Positions 36,463 to 51,200 of a stretch of 64,000 nt of DNA are shown in pieces. The first letter of the stretch is position 1. Every line of letters starts with the position of its first letter. The notes beneath the pieces are model-generated. The model was not told the DNA's origin, searched no databases, and worked only from the letters and a program-made list of their open reading frames with translations. Position numbers and translations under genes: made by a program. The stretch is taken from the NCBI GenBank assembly GCA_030248215.1, contig JASANG010001546.1, positions 558,001 to 622,000 of the forward strand. The letters run 5' to 3'. The DNA is from Enoplolaimus lenunculus. Taxonomy: Eukaryota > Nematoda > Enoplea > Enoplida > Thoracostomopsidae.

Positions 36463-36725
36463 CCCCTTCTCACATGAAGTTGACTACGGGCACCTCAGCG
36501 CAGTGTATATACGTTAAATAGTATATATCCCACCGTGTTTAACAATTGCAACACGTATACATAGTACTAAATCACCACAAGACGTGAGAGCCCCCTCGAG
36601 CTGGAGCGTCAAGCTCTTATAGCTGAGTGGTGATGTTATACGCCTCCCACTTCAGTCACTGGAGTTCGAATCCTAGCATAAAAGTAGGGCTCAGATGCGA
36701 TAGAAAATATTCATGTGGTAAAGGG
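36463..36725. mobile_element. piggyBac-like TTAA MITE with tRNA-like segment
   Basis: 263 bp. TTAA precedes it (36459-36462) and CTAA follows. Ends are CCCCTTCTCACAT and the inverse. Like 5031-5295 it is followed by (T/C)TAAGCGAAAAATTTTCA, so two copies share sequence beyond the element end. Confidence 0.8.
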
Positions 36726-36729
36726 CTAA

Positions 36730-39244
36730 GCGAAAAATTTTCAGTTAAGTATCTTTAAGCATCTTTTAGGCTCTTATACTACATTTACCGCATTTGGCAG
36801 CTTTTGTCTGTTTATAGCCTGCCAGCTGGTGTGTCCCGAAAAATAGTCGGAATTCAAATTTGTTTGCATATTTGAGCTTCTCATGATCTCACCTAATCAT
36901 TCCACATTGAAATATAAATTTTTGAATAATTCGACTGTTTCGGTTGCAATATTCCCAAGCGTATTCCGCAATCAAAACCAAAGTTTAATCCTACACCTAA
37001 GCCTAAGCCTAAGCTTTAACTTTAAATGTGGGGAAAGTTGTATTTCATCTGCTTTAAATATGTGCCATATTAAAGGTTCACAGAATTTCGCCATTAAGAG
37101 CAACATCAACACAGCATAAAACAAACAAATATTAATTTGCATGCTTGCTGACATGATCTTATACTTGAGTTAATCAAAAAGTCTCATATTTTACGTCCTC
37201 AAAAAAGTTTCATCGAAGCAGCGTCAAAGGCGCCGTCACAAAATGGAATCGGAATGAGCAAGTGGCGTTCAGTTGGTTAAATTTTGACAAAACCGGAGCA
37301 ACTGGAAATTTTTTGTTCCTCAGGGCCTTAGGGAATCTGGCCCAAGTAAAGATCAGGGGCGGAACGTTTTTCTGTGGGGACTAGAAAAGAGTAAGCTAAG
37401 ATTTAGATTAATTTTTTTTGCTTGGCTTAAGCTCACTCAAAATAATATTTCTGATATTTAAGAAAAAATTTCTTACATTTGAGAAATGTGATTAGCAAGG
37501 TGCACTTGAAAAGTATTTCTGTTATAACAGAAATGATTTAAAAAAATGTTTTGAAATAAAGTCTGAAAATAAACGTTTTCCAGTTATTTTTAGAAAAATT
37601 GTCTTAAATATCAGCAAAACTTTTCAGATTTGCCACAGAAAACACTTTTCTGAATAAATTCAGAAATACTTTTTTGTGTGCTTAGGCTTAGGCTTAGGCT
37701 TAGGAATATGCTCATACTTACGCTTAGGTTTAGGCTTAGGAGTATGCTTATAATACTATTCCGCCTCTGTTTTTTGGCCGGGAATCGGAACGAACGCAGC
37801 TGCTTGTTGAGGCACATTTCCGCGTGCCAACATGAAACCACTGCTTTTTCGTCTTGTTCGTATTACAATGTACTTGCCGCTCGTCGCCGGACGTCGCTGC
37901 GCGGCACCGTAAATTTTTTACTAATAATTTCACCAGATTTTACACTGGCATGCGGCGACGCCAGTGACTTTCGGCACAGTAAAGAATAGCGCATTCCTAA
38001 CTGAAGCGATTTGTGTTTCTGAAACACAAGACATGAAATTTTGATTAAATTTAAAAAAATTACAGTTATTTCGCACAGTTGAATGAAAAAAATATGAAAA
38101 ATTGGGTCAAAATTGAAAAATGATTAAAATTATTCAATGTATGCAAACGCGATAACAATAATCACATTATTGAATACTTACACCGTCGTGCGGTAGCCAC
38201 GCCTTCGAGATAAGGTCTTTTCAATTGTTGTTTTCGCTTTACGCAACAACGACAACAATGGTCATACACAGCTGACCACTGAAACTGATTGTATGAAACT
38301 TGTGGTTTGAGAAAGTAAATTTATTTCATATCGTAACAAAATTCTGATTTTCAGAATTGCGTAACAAATATTTTTTAGTCCTCAATGTGTTTTTTAATTT
38401 TGACTAATTTATTCATGGTTGAAGCTTAATGATCAGCGCCGGAAAAGCCATCGTCCATATCCCCAATTGGGGGCCCACCCCTGATGGGGCTCCCACCCTA
38501 ATCGGTTGAAACAAAAACCGCCGAAGTTGCAAAATGAGTGTGGCTTCTTGCTCGCTTCGCTCGCGAATCTGGAGGGGGGAGCCCCCAACCCTGTCTGCTT
38601 CGGCATTGTTGCTGATTGAGATACTGGAGCATTATTGTCAATAAGATGAAAGATACCTACCATGTATACAATAGATATGGCCCCCCCGAACAAATTTTAA
38701 AATTAGTAAGCTTTCATTTAAGCATGGACGTGACTCACGCTTAGGATTTTATACCTGAAATTCGTTTTATGTTTAGGTTTAGGCTCAGGCTTAAATGATC
38801 GGTTTGATTTCGGAATTAGTTCTATTCATAAACCACAGTTGCTACCGTAAGCATAGTCTCATATATGAAGTTAAGCGTAGTTAACCCGTCTTGTTGAGCA
38901 ATTCAATGATAAAACACAGTGTTATTTTTGTATTTGAACCAGAATTTTGTGGAAACACTCATGTCCGCTATACCTAATTTTGAAATAGCCTGTTGTCACA
39001 AATTTATACAAGTTTTGCGAGTTGGAAACACAATAATTGAAACGTTTGGTTCAATGAAAATTTTTTTGCCGTTGTTTGAAACTTATTTTTGCTTTTTTCA
39101 TACACAAATATTGGAGTTAAAATGATAAAATACAAATAAAAAACTATTTTCGGTGAAAAATACTTAAAACAATCGCTGTCGACGCTGTGAAATAAAGAAT
39201 AAATTCCCCAAAACTTTCTCGCTACGTTTCAATGGCTACACACA
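36730..39244. other. Intergenic interval between the Reeler and EGF-ShKT genes
   Basis: Holds the composite MITE 37339-37779 and a partial TWA-family MITE at about 37870-37998 (ends GAATAGCGCATTCC then TAA). No exon was recognised. Confidence 0.45.
37339..37779. mobile_element. TTAGGC-core MITE interrupted by a palindromic repeat
   Basis: The outer ends GGCCCAAGTAAAGATCAGGGG and the inverse CCTCTGTTTTTTGGCC fit the family. Its middle (about 37435-37676) is TTTCTGATATTTAAGAAA-type sequence like the 8634-10147 block, splitting the element at its GCTTGGCTTAAGC position. To the right a run of four TTAGGC hexamers resumes the family sequence. Confidence 0.7.
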
Positions 39245-42200
39245 ATGGACCTGGTTAAACCTTTATTCAAATCAGTATTATGTGTCCTCGTGATCGTGAT
39301 CCAGTTGAAACAGCTTATAAGCGGAACGTCCCTTAGCGCCGATACCAGATCCACGCCGAAAAATGCCAAAACAAAAGCATCATTTACGTTAGCAAAACCG
39401 TTTCTCGCTCACCGAAGTCCATCTCGAACGCATCAAATTGGTGTATTTGGGGCTCCGGCTGAAATTGCCGCAAAACGACGCGAATATTTAATTCAAAAAC
39501 GACTTCGAGCGTCGTCGAAAAATGCAACATCCGCTGGATCGGGCGTCGCTACAAACACACTTCCGGCCCAAGTGACCAACGTTAACCGGAACCTGCTGCC
39601 AAAATATCAACGAAATGGCAGTGAAATTACAAAAGTTTCAACTTTACAGCCGAAGACCGACAGCGGACCGGAAAAGGGCCCATCGTCAATTCGTGAAATT
39701 TTAGAGTTGGTCCGCGCGCAGAAATTCGCTCGAAATTCCCTGGGACCGCCGTTATCTCCAGCCGGGCCAAATGGACTTCAAATTCCACCGTTTAATGTCC
39801 ATCGCCACCGAGTACAACACTTTGTACGAAAGAATAACGAAAACAATCGATTAATTGAACAGAAACGTGCAAGGATTTGGGCAAAAAATGACGATATTTC
39901 TACGAGAAATCAAGGAACAAATGCGGATGTGAAGACAAGCGTCCAGCGCCGAACAACAGCTTTCACCAATGAACCCGACGCCACGACGTTAAACAGTAGC
40001 GTGAGTCACCAGAACAAGGTTAACGCAAATACCATATGTGCAAATCAATATTATTAAAGTTGGAACGACCACGATACGTAATTTGAGCATCGTTCAACTA
40101 AGAATCGAAACTAAAATTTGATGGGAACAAAATACACAACAGAGTATTCTCTACGATAGACAAAATCCGCATACTTCATTGTTAAGATGTTGGGGTTGTG
40201 AAAAATTACGCCACTCGGGTGGCTGGTTAGAAACGCAGTTGATTGGTTAATCCAAACGCCAATCATGGCCAAGGACAGCAGTACAGCAGCTCATTCTAAC
40301 TGTAGGAGTAATAAGCGTCGCAAGCAATGCGAGCGAGAACCCTAACGCAATTTTTTCATTAAATGACAATACAGAGTTCAGGTTTAAAGTTATGGAAGGT
40401 ATGGACGCCCTCTACCGATTGCCTTTGTTGCTGCGCCTTCAGTCACCGCAAATATCGATTGAAATTTTAACTCACGGAGGTTATATATGAACCAAAGTTC
40501 AAAAAATTTTAGCGTCCGCAAAGTTAGAACCATGTTTAGTTTTTTATGGGCGAATGGCTTTAACATTTTCGTCATCAAATATTTATTCACAAAGTACGCT
40601 CAAACTGCTGATTTGGCCCGCTGCCAGTAACTTTTGATGGCGTTCAAATCAGTTGTTTGAGAATAATTTGTTAACCAATCGTCTGATTGTGGATATAATT
40701 AATGACATTTCCGGCACTTCTGGACGCTCCGTCGAATGATGTATTTAATTTCACTAACTTTTTGACAAAAAACTTTTTAGATCCGAATGTCGAGGTTCTT
40801 GGGGTCCAAAAATCTAATTTTTCACAAATTCAAATTTGGGCGCGAAATAATCACAAAATGTTGTGGAAGCTGAAATATGCAGAAAAAATTTCAAAATCCA
40901 ACAATTTTTGGGCAAACATAGGCTGGCGGGGTGATAATCGAAAAGGCCTGCATGCAGCGTAAATCAGTATATGTCAAAGCAAAAATACCGCACCAGAGTT
41001 TCATTTCGCTGGCCGCGAGCTGCTAATAGCTGCCACATTTTAGCTGCAGTCACTGTTAAGTTGACCTGGCCATGAGCGTAAAACGAGCTGGTTTGTTGAT
41101 TTTTATCATTTATCCGCAATTTTCAATGATATATGCACTGCAAAAAATGGTGCGTCAAATTGACTCTTTCCGAAATAGGCTTTTCGGGACGACACAAACG
41201 GAGTCAATTTCGACTTCACCAGAATGAAATGCGATCCACTTAGCAGCTCGTTTGACTCTGGCGGAGTCCAATTTGACTCAGGTTGTGTAGTCCGGAAAAG
41301 TCTATTTCGGAAAGAGTCAATTTGATTCACCATTTTTTGCACAGTGTTTTATATATCAACCCCTTCTGTTTAAGTTTCTGTTTCTTGAAGTATTTTAAAG
41401 GTACTGACTAAGAATGCTTTGATTGAGTACAAGTTTGGATTATGAAAAGGTACCAAATATATTACCCAATAAGATTTAGTTTTCTTTGCAACAATTGTTT
41501 CAGTTGTTCTAAAACAACCAGGAGGGACCATTAATCCGCTGGATCTTAATTTTAATGTGAAGGTATAAAACTAATTTTAGACAACCCCATACATTCCTCC
41601 ATTTGTCGTCCAAACCACTCCAGCGCCACGCTCCCCCCTGTTTTCACCCGGATTTGGATCACCAGGCCCATCTGATACCGCATTCAATCAGCCACCTCCG
41701 AACACGGTCATAAATCCTGTAGTTCCTCAAATACTGCCGCATCAGCCCCCTCCACGTCCACTAGTCAACGTACCAATATTTATCCCCCACGAAACTGAAG
41801 CGCCCATACCTGTCACAACAACCACAACAACAACCACAACAACCACAACAACAACTTCGACAACCACAACGCGACCCCCAGCACCTCCTCCGCCCAGAGT
41901 CGCTCCGATCCAGCCATCGTTTCCGGCAGGACCGCCACCCCCTCAACCAGCGGTAACTCCCAGACCAAGACCACGACCCCTTACCCGGGCACCGTTTTAT
42001 CGGACGACTCCAGAACCATATCGCGGTCCGTCAACTCCTCGTATATGGCCACCAATTGGATCTCAACTCAACTTGCGGATCCCACCGTTTCCGTTCATTC
42101 ATTTGGTTCCCGTTGAAGACGGTCAAATTGTTGGAGGTGGCGAAGATGATTTGAATTCATTGGACGCTCAGTATGACGAAGGTAACTGTTGAATGGTTGA

Positions 42201-45200
42201 AAAAGTGATTTAGCGCCCAGCCAATTATTTGAGATTTCGCTAAATTAATTATATTTGACCACAACGTTTAAGCCAGTAGATTGATAACAAACATTTTACC
42301 ATCACTCGACTCAGAGTCGCGAGCTTCATCGAATGATATACAAATTGTTTAACTTTTTGACAACTTTTTGGCCACAAGAGTCCCTCTGTGAATTTTGCAA
42401 CAAAATTTTCAAAAATTGAAATTTAAGCGTGGAATGAAGAGTGAGTAGAAAGAACTTTGAATATACGAAATATTTTCAACATTTGACAATTTCAGAGGGA
42501 ATGCGCTCTGTGGAAGGAATAAGCGTAAAACCCATGGTTTTGGGGGAACCAGTTTGGCAATGCGGCGGTTACGTTACAAGTCAAGTCTAAGTCCACGTCA
42601 TGGTAACGGATCAAGTCCTCACATTGGAAACGGTTAAAGCTCGTAGCGAAATAATTTTCGGGGGAAGGGACACTTTAAAATAACAGGAACAATTGAAAAT
42701 GATGTATGGGGGGCTGTTTCGGTTACTTGTTTTTGAATTTAGTAGTTTATTGTTTAACCAACGTGAGCCTCCGAATAATAAAATTTTGTGTATTTTTATG
42801 TTTGTTTTCAGATATTGATCGTTGCGCAAGTAATCCATGCCAAAGTGGAGGAACGTGCGAAAATGAACCCGGTGGCTTTTTCTGCCTTTGTCCTGACAGA
42901 TGGACTGGTGATGCGTGTGAAGGTAAGCGATGGCCTAAACGCCGCCTAAACTTTGAAAAATTAAAGTTACTCTCTGATTTCGTATCGGATTTATCGCTCA
43001 CATGCAGAATATCCATATCGCAGTACATATGTTGCATTTGATTAAAGCTGAAAATATGGTTTATGCCAGAGTTAAATGAAGGCGAAGACTTGTTATTGGA
43101 GACGTTTGGTGCCATTTGATTCTATCAGACGGTTCCGGTACGCGAGGAACTGTATATCGTCGTAGGAAGATTGCTAAGTTTGCATCCAACTCCTAAACTT
43201 TATTCCGTTGTGTCTTTGAAAATTAACTTTGTAGTCAGCTCAAGATGGCAGAGAACAAAATAATTTGAACTGGGTCAATGTTGAAAATTCACATGATTTA
43301 TAAAACGAAACGAAAAAATTGCAAAAGGGGATGATATTTTATTTGATAGCTGGGCATCGCATGATCCCCATCTGGCCACGGGTCCATCGGAAATCTGCTA
43401 ATTTTGTGACAGCGTAATTCGCTCAAAAATTCCAATTGACACAACTTGAACGCTTAATGAAAAAATTTTCAATTACTAACCCCTTCACAAAGTGCATACG
43501 CAGTATAAAACCTCCACAAGATGTGACAGCGCCCTCGAACTCGAGCGTCAAACTAACATAACTGAGTTGGTGATCCTAAACACCAACTACTCGTCAAGAT
43601 CCAATAACAGACCGGTGATGCTAAACATCTGCCACTCGTAAAGCTACGATTCGAATGCTGGCTTGAAATTTGATTTCAGACGAAATAGGAAATGTTCACG
43701 TAACAAAAGATTAATGCAAAAATTAGCTATTATCTGTCTTTGTCTTTGAATTTTTAAATATTATTCATCAAACTGGATGTTAATCAAATTTTTGAAGCAT
43801 TCAGCTAATAGAAATCCCGTTCCGTTGATAAAATTATTAAAAGCTTTTTTCTAAGTTTTAAATTCTGGTTTTTTTGGTCTATTTTTATATGTTTGTATGT
43901 TTACAAATCATGCGGTCAAAAATTTAAGTTCTAAATTGGGTTCATTAGAAATTTACCGGAATATACGAAATAATCGAGGTATATTTCAATTTGACTTTAC
44001 AGATTATGATTACTGTTCAAGCAATCCATGTTCATCAACCGGTGTTTGCAAACTGAACGCGCAACTCGGATATGAATGTATTTGCGATCCAGGATGGAGC
44101 GGACAAAAATGCGATTGTACGTTGTTTCTGTTGTCCATCTGAGTAAAATTATTTATTGATGTACAATTGTACATTTTAATTGTGTCTCGTTAATATAAAA
44201 CAAAACTATAACTTTCTTGTTGTGACAATGACTGATATTTGGCGTTTGTTTGGTTTTGCTCGGAAATTTAAGCATTTGCTTAAGTCAGTGACCAATGTAT
44301 TTACTTAACTATAACTTAAGTAAATACTTACGTACGATTTCAGAAACCCAACCATTATGTCATATCTAAAACATATGTCTACGCCAGTAGACAGCTAAAA
44401 CAAACAGTGTTCATATCCGCCATTAAAATTTAGCCAGATGTCAATAAGCGTAGGGGCCGGGTTTAGCTTCAAACATAAGCCAAGCCTAATTTTTAGCCTA
44501 ATCCTAAGTTTAAAATTTAAACTCAAACCAGTTGCCAGCTAAAAATTACAAACATTTTCAATTCGGGGGGTAATGTGAAATTCGTATCAGAACATTTTTC
44601 AACTTGAACTTGCGCACGATCTGGTAGGTCAAAACTGTTGTTTTCTTATTGTCTAAAACTCGTAGTTTCGACGTATTGTCAACATTTGGTTATGTACGAC
44701 GAATAATTTAAGGTTTAGCGTTCGTATTCTCAAATTCGAATCGCATGTATCACTCGTTAGCGTTGGTTTTCAAACTGACAAATTTCTGCAATTGCGGATC
44801 TCAAAATTTGTACAAAAGTATGACAAATCAAATACAAAAATCGTGCTTAAATTCGAATCTCATCATGCGCTGGTTTAAAGATTACAAGACGTATCGCTGA
44901 CTGGTGATAGGTGCAATACACATTTGAGAATCCGGTCTTATATTTTGGATATTTTGTAAATTCGAGCAAAATTGTTCAAAAAATAATAATTATATATTTT
45001 GCGAGACAGGGTTTTTATTTCAGTGGTTTGTCCAGAATACATCTGTAAAAACGGTGGAACATGTCACGCAGACATCAGTGGGACCTACTCGTGTAAATGT
45101 CCACCAGGATGGACTGGTCAAGATTGTTCCGCAGGTCTGTTTAAATAAACAAATCAACCTTTTAACATTTCTTCTATTGATGGTTTTGAATTTGCTAATT

Positions 45201-48200
45201 TTTAAGATATGCGACAGTGAAAATGATTTGTGCGACAAGATGTATAAAATAGGCCAAGTTTTCGTTAAATTCCTACAAGGTCCATATTCTGCACATCGGC
45301 CCTTCATGCTGTCGTTTATTCATAGCATTAATAAAAGCAAGAGTGGATAATGACAAGAGTGCACAACTCTTGCGGTCCCGCATGGTACGAAATGTACCAC
45401 CGGACGATGCGTTTTTGACCGACCCCCCTTGTTTAGAGGGGGGTCGCTATCACATGAATACCACTAAATTAAACTATAAGGGGAGCATGTTTGACCCCGC
45501 ATACATTAAGTGCCATGGTTCGCATCGGTTGTGCTCCCCTAAATAAAGAAAGGTAGGAAAAACACAACGCGTGCCGGATACATTTTTTTCTACACACAAT
45601 GTTCCCAGTTGCATACTCTTGATAAATAGCGATCGTCCACTCTTGACAAAAGCAACAAGGCAACGCGGTTGCAAATTTGCAACAATAAAATATTCCTTAT
45701 TAAATGTTTAAAAATGTGTTCTAATTTGCATTTATTACATTGTTTCTTGTTTATATATGAAACTTTCAATACAATAGCATGAACGCTACCCAAAATATGA
45801 ATGTGGGGTGTTCCAGCTTTAATAATATTTACTGATATAGAGCTCACTTGATATTTACGGTTTTTTTTTCAAATTTTAATTAAAATGAGCAGTATTTGTT
45901 TATTTATAGCCATTTGAAACTTATTAATTATAATACTGTTTTAAGTTATTTTTAATTAATTTAAAAGAATGAATTGTTCATTTTATATTTGAGAATTCGA
46001 CGAATGTTCAAGCGATCCGTGTAAAAATGGCGCTGATTGCATTGATCAATTTAACAGTTTTCGATGCATATGCGCGCCCGGATATACTGGAGAATTGTGT
46101 CAAAGTATGTTTTGATTTTAACTGTAATCTTGGACAAATTTTGTAAAAATTGTTTTTTTAAGATATTTAAAAATCTTTCTTAAAATCGTTAGAATTTTCA
46201 AGCACTGCGTAGAATTATAAAGATTATCTCAAATTGTAAAAAAGTTTCAAAACTTGTTCAAATAATAGCATCTAATTGCGGTGTTTGAAAATTTGTGGGA
46301 CGGCGTAGCTGAGTCAGTGGACAAAGCAGCAGATCAGTAAACCATACGTCGTGGGGTCGAGCCTCACAGCATCCGCAGCAAAATTGTCCCGTGAGGGTAC
46401 GAGGCTCATGTATACATCAGAGTCGGACAGTTTTTACGCGCAATTGCAATAGAGTTAAGTTTAAACATTAAACTAAATTTTTGTTTGGGCTTAGACTTAT
46501 GAATATGTTTATATACCTACTGTATTGACCCGAATAAGAGGGAGGGGTAATAAGAGGGTCCCCATTTTGAGTCCGAATCAATAGGAGTCCGTATCCCTAA
46601 TAAGAGTCCGTAAGCCGATAGGGTCTCTAAACCGTAATTAGAGTCCATAAATGTCAATTAACCCTAATTGTTGCGCATTAATGACTTCAGGACCAAATAA
46701 TTTGAGTTCGGAACTTGTAAGCGTACTTAAATTTTAAAAGTACATTCCTAAGTATAACCTTGTATTATCACTGCAACTATTGACACATGACAAATAAACG
46801 TTTAATTTAACGGATAATTGCAGTACCGGATATATATCATGTAACGCAGGGTGGCGGAGCGTGGGTTAAAAATAAATAACAGTCCGTAACCGAATAACAA
46901 GAGGGTGCCCCCTGGCGAGGCCAAATAAATATCAGTCCCCCCTCTAATTCGGGTCACTACAGTACTACTGTTACGGTCGTGATCTATACATTGAATGTGG
47001 TACTGTTTAATCTAGATTGTATATATTATAGGACCATGCGTTGATATCTACCATACATGCGCAGCGCAATGGGCAGATGAAGACAGATGCGAACTGATGC
47101 GACCTTTGACGAAATTCTTCGACAATAATTGTGCAGTGACCTGTGGTCAATGTGTTTCCTCAAACACTTCTGTCGGTAATGAAACATTGGGTTTAGAGGG
47201 CATTAGCCTGGATCAGTTGATAACAAAGGGTCAAAAAATAATAGTTCACAATAAAAAATCTGATTATGGCACCAAAAACACTATATGGTAGGGTTAACAC
47301 GTGTCAATTTTCAAAATGGTCGTGCATAACCCTACCCTAACGCAAAAATTGCGCTAACCGTACCATAACTAATGTCACAGCCCTAAACTAATACGTGTCA
47401 CAGAGCATTTTGTAACACGCGTTAGGGTAGGGTTAACGCATGCGTTATGGTACGGTTAACACATGACAGTTTCGAAATTTGGCACGTGTTAACCCCACCT
47501 TATACTGCCGGCAAAATGAATTTTTATATTTTGAACAATGCATAAAATGAGACTTGCCTATGAATTACACCAGCAGTCAAAACGTTAGGGTTGCTCTGTA
47601 CATTTTTGCCGTCCGTCACCATCCGTCATCGTACGGTATCGTACGCGAATTATTCACGTACTGTACCGCATGATGACGGAGGACACCGTACAACAAGTAT
47701 AGCGGAACCCTTAGCAGAGGGACGAAATTTGTCCGATTGGGCTAAATTTTTGTGCTCCCTTCGCTACCAGCTCGGTAACAAATCAGTTCGGGCGATTTCC
47801 TGGGTTTACTCAATTGACGTTTGTTTCCATTGAAGTGTAAATCTGAATTAAAATCTCGACTTTTCCAGCATAACAGAAATATATTATGTAAACTGCGTAT
47901 TAAGCTTGATTTCAGTGTTTCCTGCACTGCTGCCACCGATTCTAAATCCAGCAAAATGGCTCGTGGGCACATGGATTGCAAAATCAGACAAACCGGAACG
48001 ATTTCCGTTGGATTTTCAACAAACCGGCGGATTTGAAGAACGGCTTGGATTTCATATCACACCTGTGCCAATGTTTGGCACTCCATCGCTCAATTATACG
48101 TATGTGTGCAGTTTTGGTTATTTTATTCATTCTTTCTTTTTTTGCTAATTCATTCGTATACTTATTTATTTATTCCTTCATTCATTTATTTCTTCATTCA

Positions 48201-51200
48201 TTTATTTATTCATTCATTCATTCATTCATTCATTCATTCATTCAATAAATCATTCAATCACCGATTCGACCGTTTGTTGATTCGTTGCTTCACTCAGTCA
48301 TTCATTTCCTATTTCTGTGCATTCTTTTTAATCATTTATTCATTTTTTAATCATTTTTTTCAAACCAGATAAATTACTCTGTTTATTTGTTCGCGTTTAT
48401 TGTTTGGTTTTATTTATTTGTTGTTGAATTGATTTCATTTTGAATTAAGATAATTTCATCACATGAGCCGTTGCGATGCGGAATGCTGTAGCGGCCAAAA
48501 TTCATTAATATTTAACTCTTGAATTTTAAAAGCTAATGTTGGTGCAACACTTTTTGACTCGATTAATGGGTCCGACGCCGTACGGCGACACGTATAAATT
48601 GGCACATGGCACCGCACTACAATTTGTAAACAATTTTTTTAAATTGCGGCATTGGCCGGCGCCGGACGGTGCCGTACAACAAGTATAGGGCCGCAGTAAA
48701 TATGGCGTTATAGTTTTTGGCTGTTGTAATGCATCCAGTTGCCGTCCAGCGCTGTTTGGCATCGTCAGGCACCGTTGAATGTTTTATCTGAATTGCCAGA
48801 CGGAATCCCAAAATGACTTACACGCCAGACGGAATCCCAAAATGACTTGCACGCCAAACGGCGATCATATGTATTTGTAACATGTCGCACATCTATTTGT
48901 AAGTACGTGATTGGCTAAAAATCGAGACCCATAAGATCAGGAGCGGAACATTTTTCTGCGGGACTGCAATACAGTAAGCTTAAACATTTGAAACGCACTG
49001 TGTCAATTTTAATTGGTTTATTCGAAAATTTAACACCAACTGGATTGTACTCGCAGGTACAGCTTTTCGAAAATCAGTGGCCTGACGGATCGGAATATTT
49101 CGGATGGATGTTCTCGTTTAACCCTTTCTCACATGAATATTTTCTATTTCCTCTGAGACCTACTTTTATGCTAGGATTCGAACTCCAGTGACTGGAGTGG
49201 GAGGTGTATACGATCAACACTCAGCTATGGGAGCTTGACGCTCGAGCCCGAGGGGGCTCCCACGTCTTGTGGTGATTTAGTACTATGTATACGTGTTACA
49301 ATTGTTAAACACGGTGCTGTATATAATATTTAACGTATATACACTGCGCTGAGTTGCCTATAGGCAACTCAATGTGAGGAGGGGTTAAATCATCCCCTGT
49401 CGAAATTACTAACCATAATTTTAGGAGTTACGCAAAAAGCAAAGGCGGCGCTGGAAGCATTGAAACCAGAGAAGGATTCTTTACAATTGCACCGAGAGCT
49501 TCACCGATCCTTGCGGCGTTAACGTCTGTATCGAACAATGGTAAGTTTTTCAACTTCAGTTGAAATTTGTGCTAATATTTTTAATTGTCGCTATACAACG
49601 GGCTCACGTCCCAAAATATCAATTGAAAAACTTCTAAAAGCGATGTTATACAAGTTTGGTGTCACGGTTTTAATTATTTTGCCTGGAATTTGGTTTAGTT
49701 TCATCTTTAGATTATAACAGCTAATTGTTACTATTCTTTGCTCATGTATAAGTAGGTTCTTAAGGTTGTACTATTTGTTATAGGGTCTTAGCTAATACTA
49801 AATCTTAGTTCTAAGTAACGGTTCCGTTCAGTTGGCTTGGATTTGGCAAAAAATTCAAAACATATCAAGACGTCAAACATCAAAGTGCAAATGGGCTTAA
49901 AAGTATTAACTTTTATTATCATTCCTTCGCCAGGTCAAGTCTGAGCCTAAACCTAAACCTAAGAATAGGGGTTTAAGCCAGAAACGTAAGCCTAAAACTA
50001 AACATAAGCCTGAGCTGAAATCTGCATCTTTCTCTGTGCTATAGATCGGTTAGCATCTTTGTCTCCGGCTGGGCAGACAACGTTTACTGATAATTTCAAT
50101 AATTAATTTTTAATGTTTGTTCAGGTATTCTTCTTGTCGAAGAAGGATCGTTGAATGAAAAAGAGCAAGAACTTGTACTGACAACCGTATTCAACAGCAC
50201 ATTGCCTCATATGAAAAAATTTGTGCCTTCAAAGGTATGTTGCCCCATTAACAAGCATTATAATACAGCAGGGTACAACCGGATGTCTGCCTCCGGCTTT
50301 CAGAAAATCGGCCTCCGGCTTCGGCTCCGGCTCCAGTAGAATTTTGTAATTTCGGTAGTAAAGTTTTGCATAATTTTACAAAATTTATCTGTTTAGCGCG
50401 TTTCGTTTTACTTTTGTCACAATTTTCAGGAAATAATTTCCGAAATTTCCCAGAAAATTAGCGTAAAACCAAACAACTTAACAACATATTGCTGATAGTG
50501 GCTAAAATTAACTAATTAACCTACATTTTTAATACCTAATTTTTGCTCACCTCCGGCTTCGGCTCCTTCTCTGGCTCCGGCTTCACTAATTTTCACCTGC
50601 GGTTGCACCCTGATATACAGGCAGTCAGTCATTTGTCCAGACGCGCTTGTACAGTTTCTAGGACATTCTAGAATCAGGTTTAAGATACGGCAAAAATTTA
50701 GGTAAATGAATATGTTTAGGTATGAGAAAAGTCTTTTCGGAAACCTAAACTTAGTCAGAGCTTAAGCCTAAGATTCCTGAGGAGACTTTAACTTGCACCT
50801 TCAGGATTAACGTTACGCTATGTTTTTGTTGGCGCCCGTCAACCGTCCGACGCCATCCGTCATCGTCCATCACCCGTACGGTGCTGTCTGTCAACCGTCC
50901 GACGCCATCCGTCATCGTTCATCACCCGTCCGGCGCTGCCCGTCAACCGTCCGACGCCATCCGTCATCGTCCATCACCCGTACGGTGCTGTCCGTCAACC
51001 GTCCGACGCCATCCGTCATCGTCCATCACCCGTACGGTGCTGTCCGTCAACCGTCCGACGCCATCCGTCATCGTCCATCACCCGTACGGTGCTGTCCGTC
51101 AACCGTCCGACGCCATCAGTCATCGTCCATCACCCGTACGGTGCTGTCCGTCAACCGTCCGACGCCATCCGTCATCGTCCATCACCCGTACGGTGCTGTC

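Noticed and set aside
33070-42181. One gene joining the Reeler exons to the EGF exons as the main model
   Set aside because: A separate ATG with a signal peptide at 39245 and a strong GTGAGT donor at 40001 joins 41581 in phase. The Reeler reading frame also ends naturally at 36197. Kept only as an alternative.
48988-49191. Extra exon ([20 protein letters not shown]) between the barrel exons
   Set aside because: Joining 48099 to 49425 directly aligns with THAP4 without a gap and in phase. This frame runs into a TTAA element and has no good donor.
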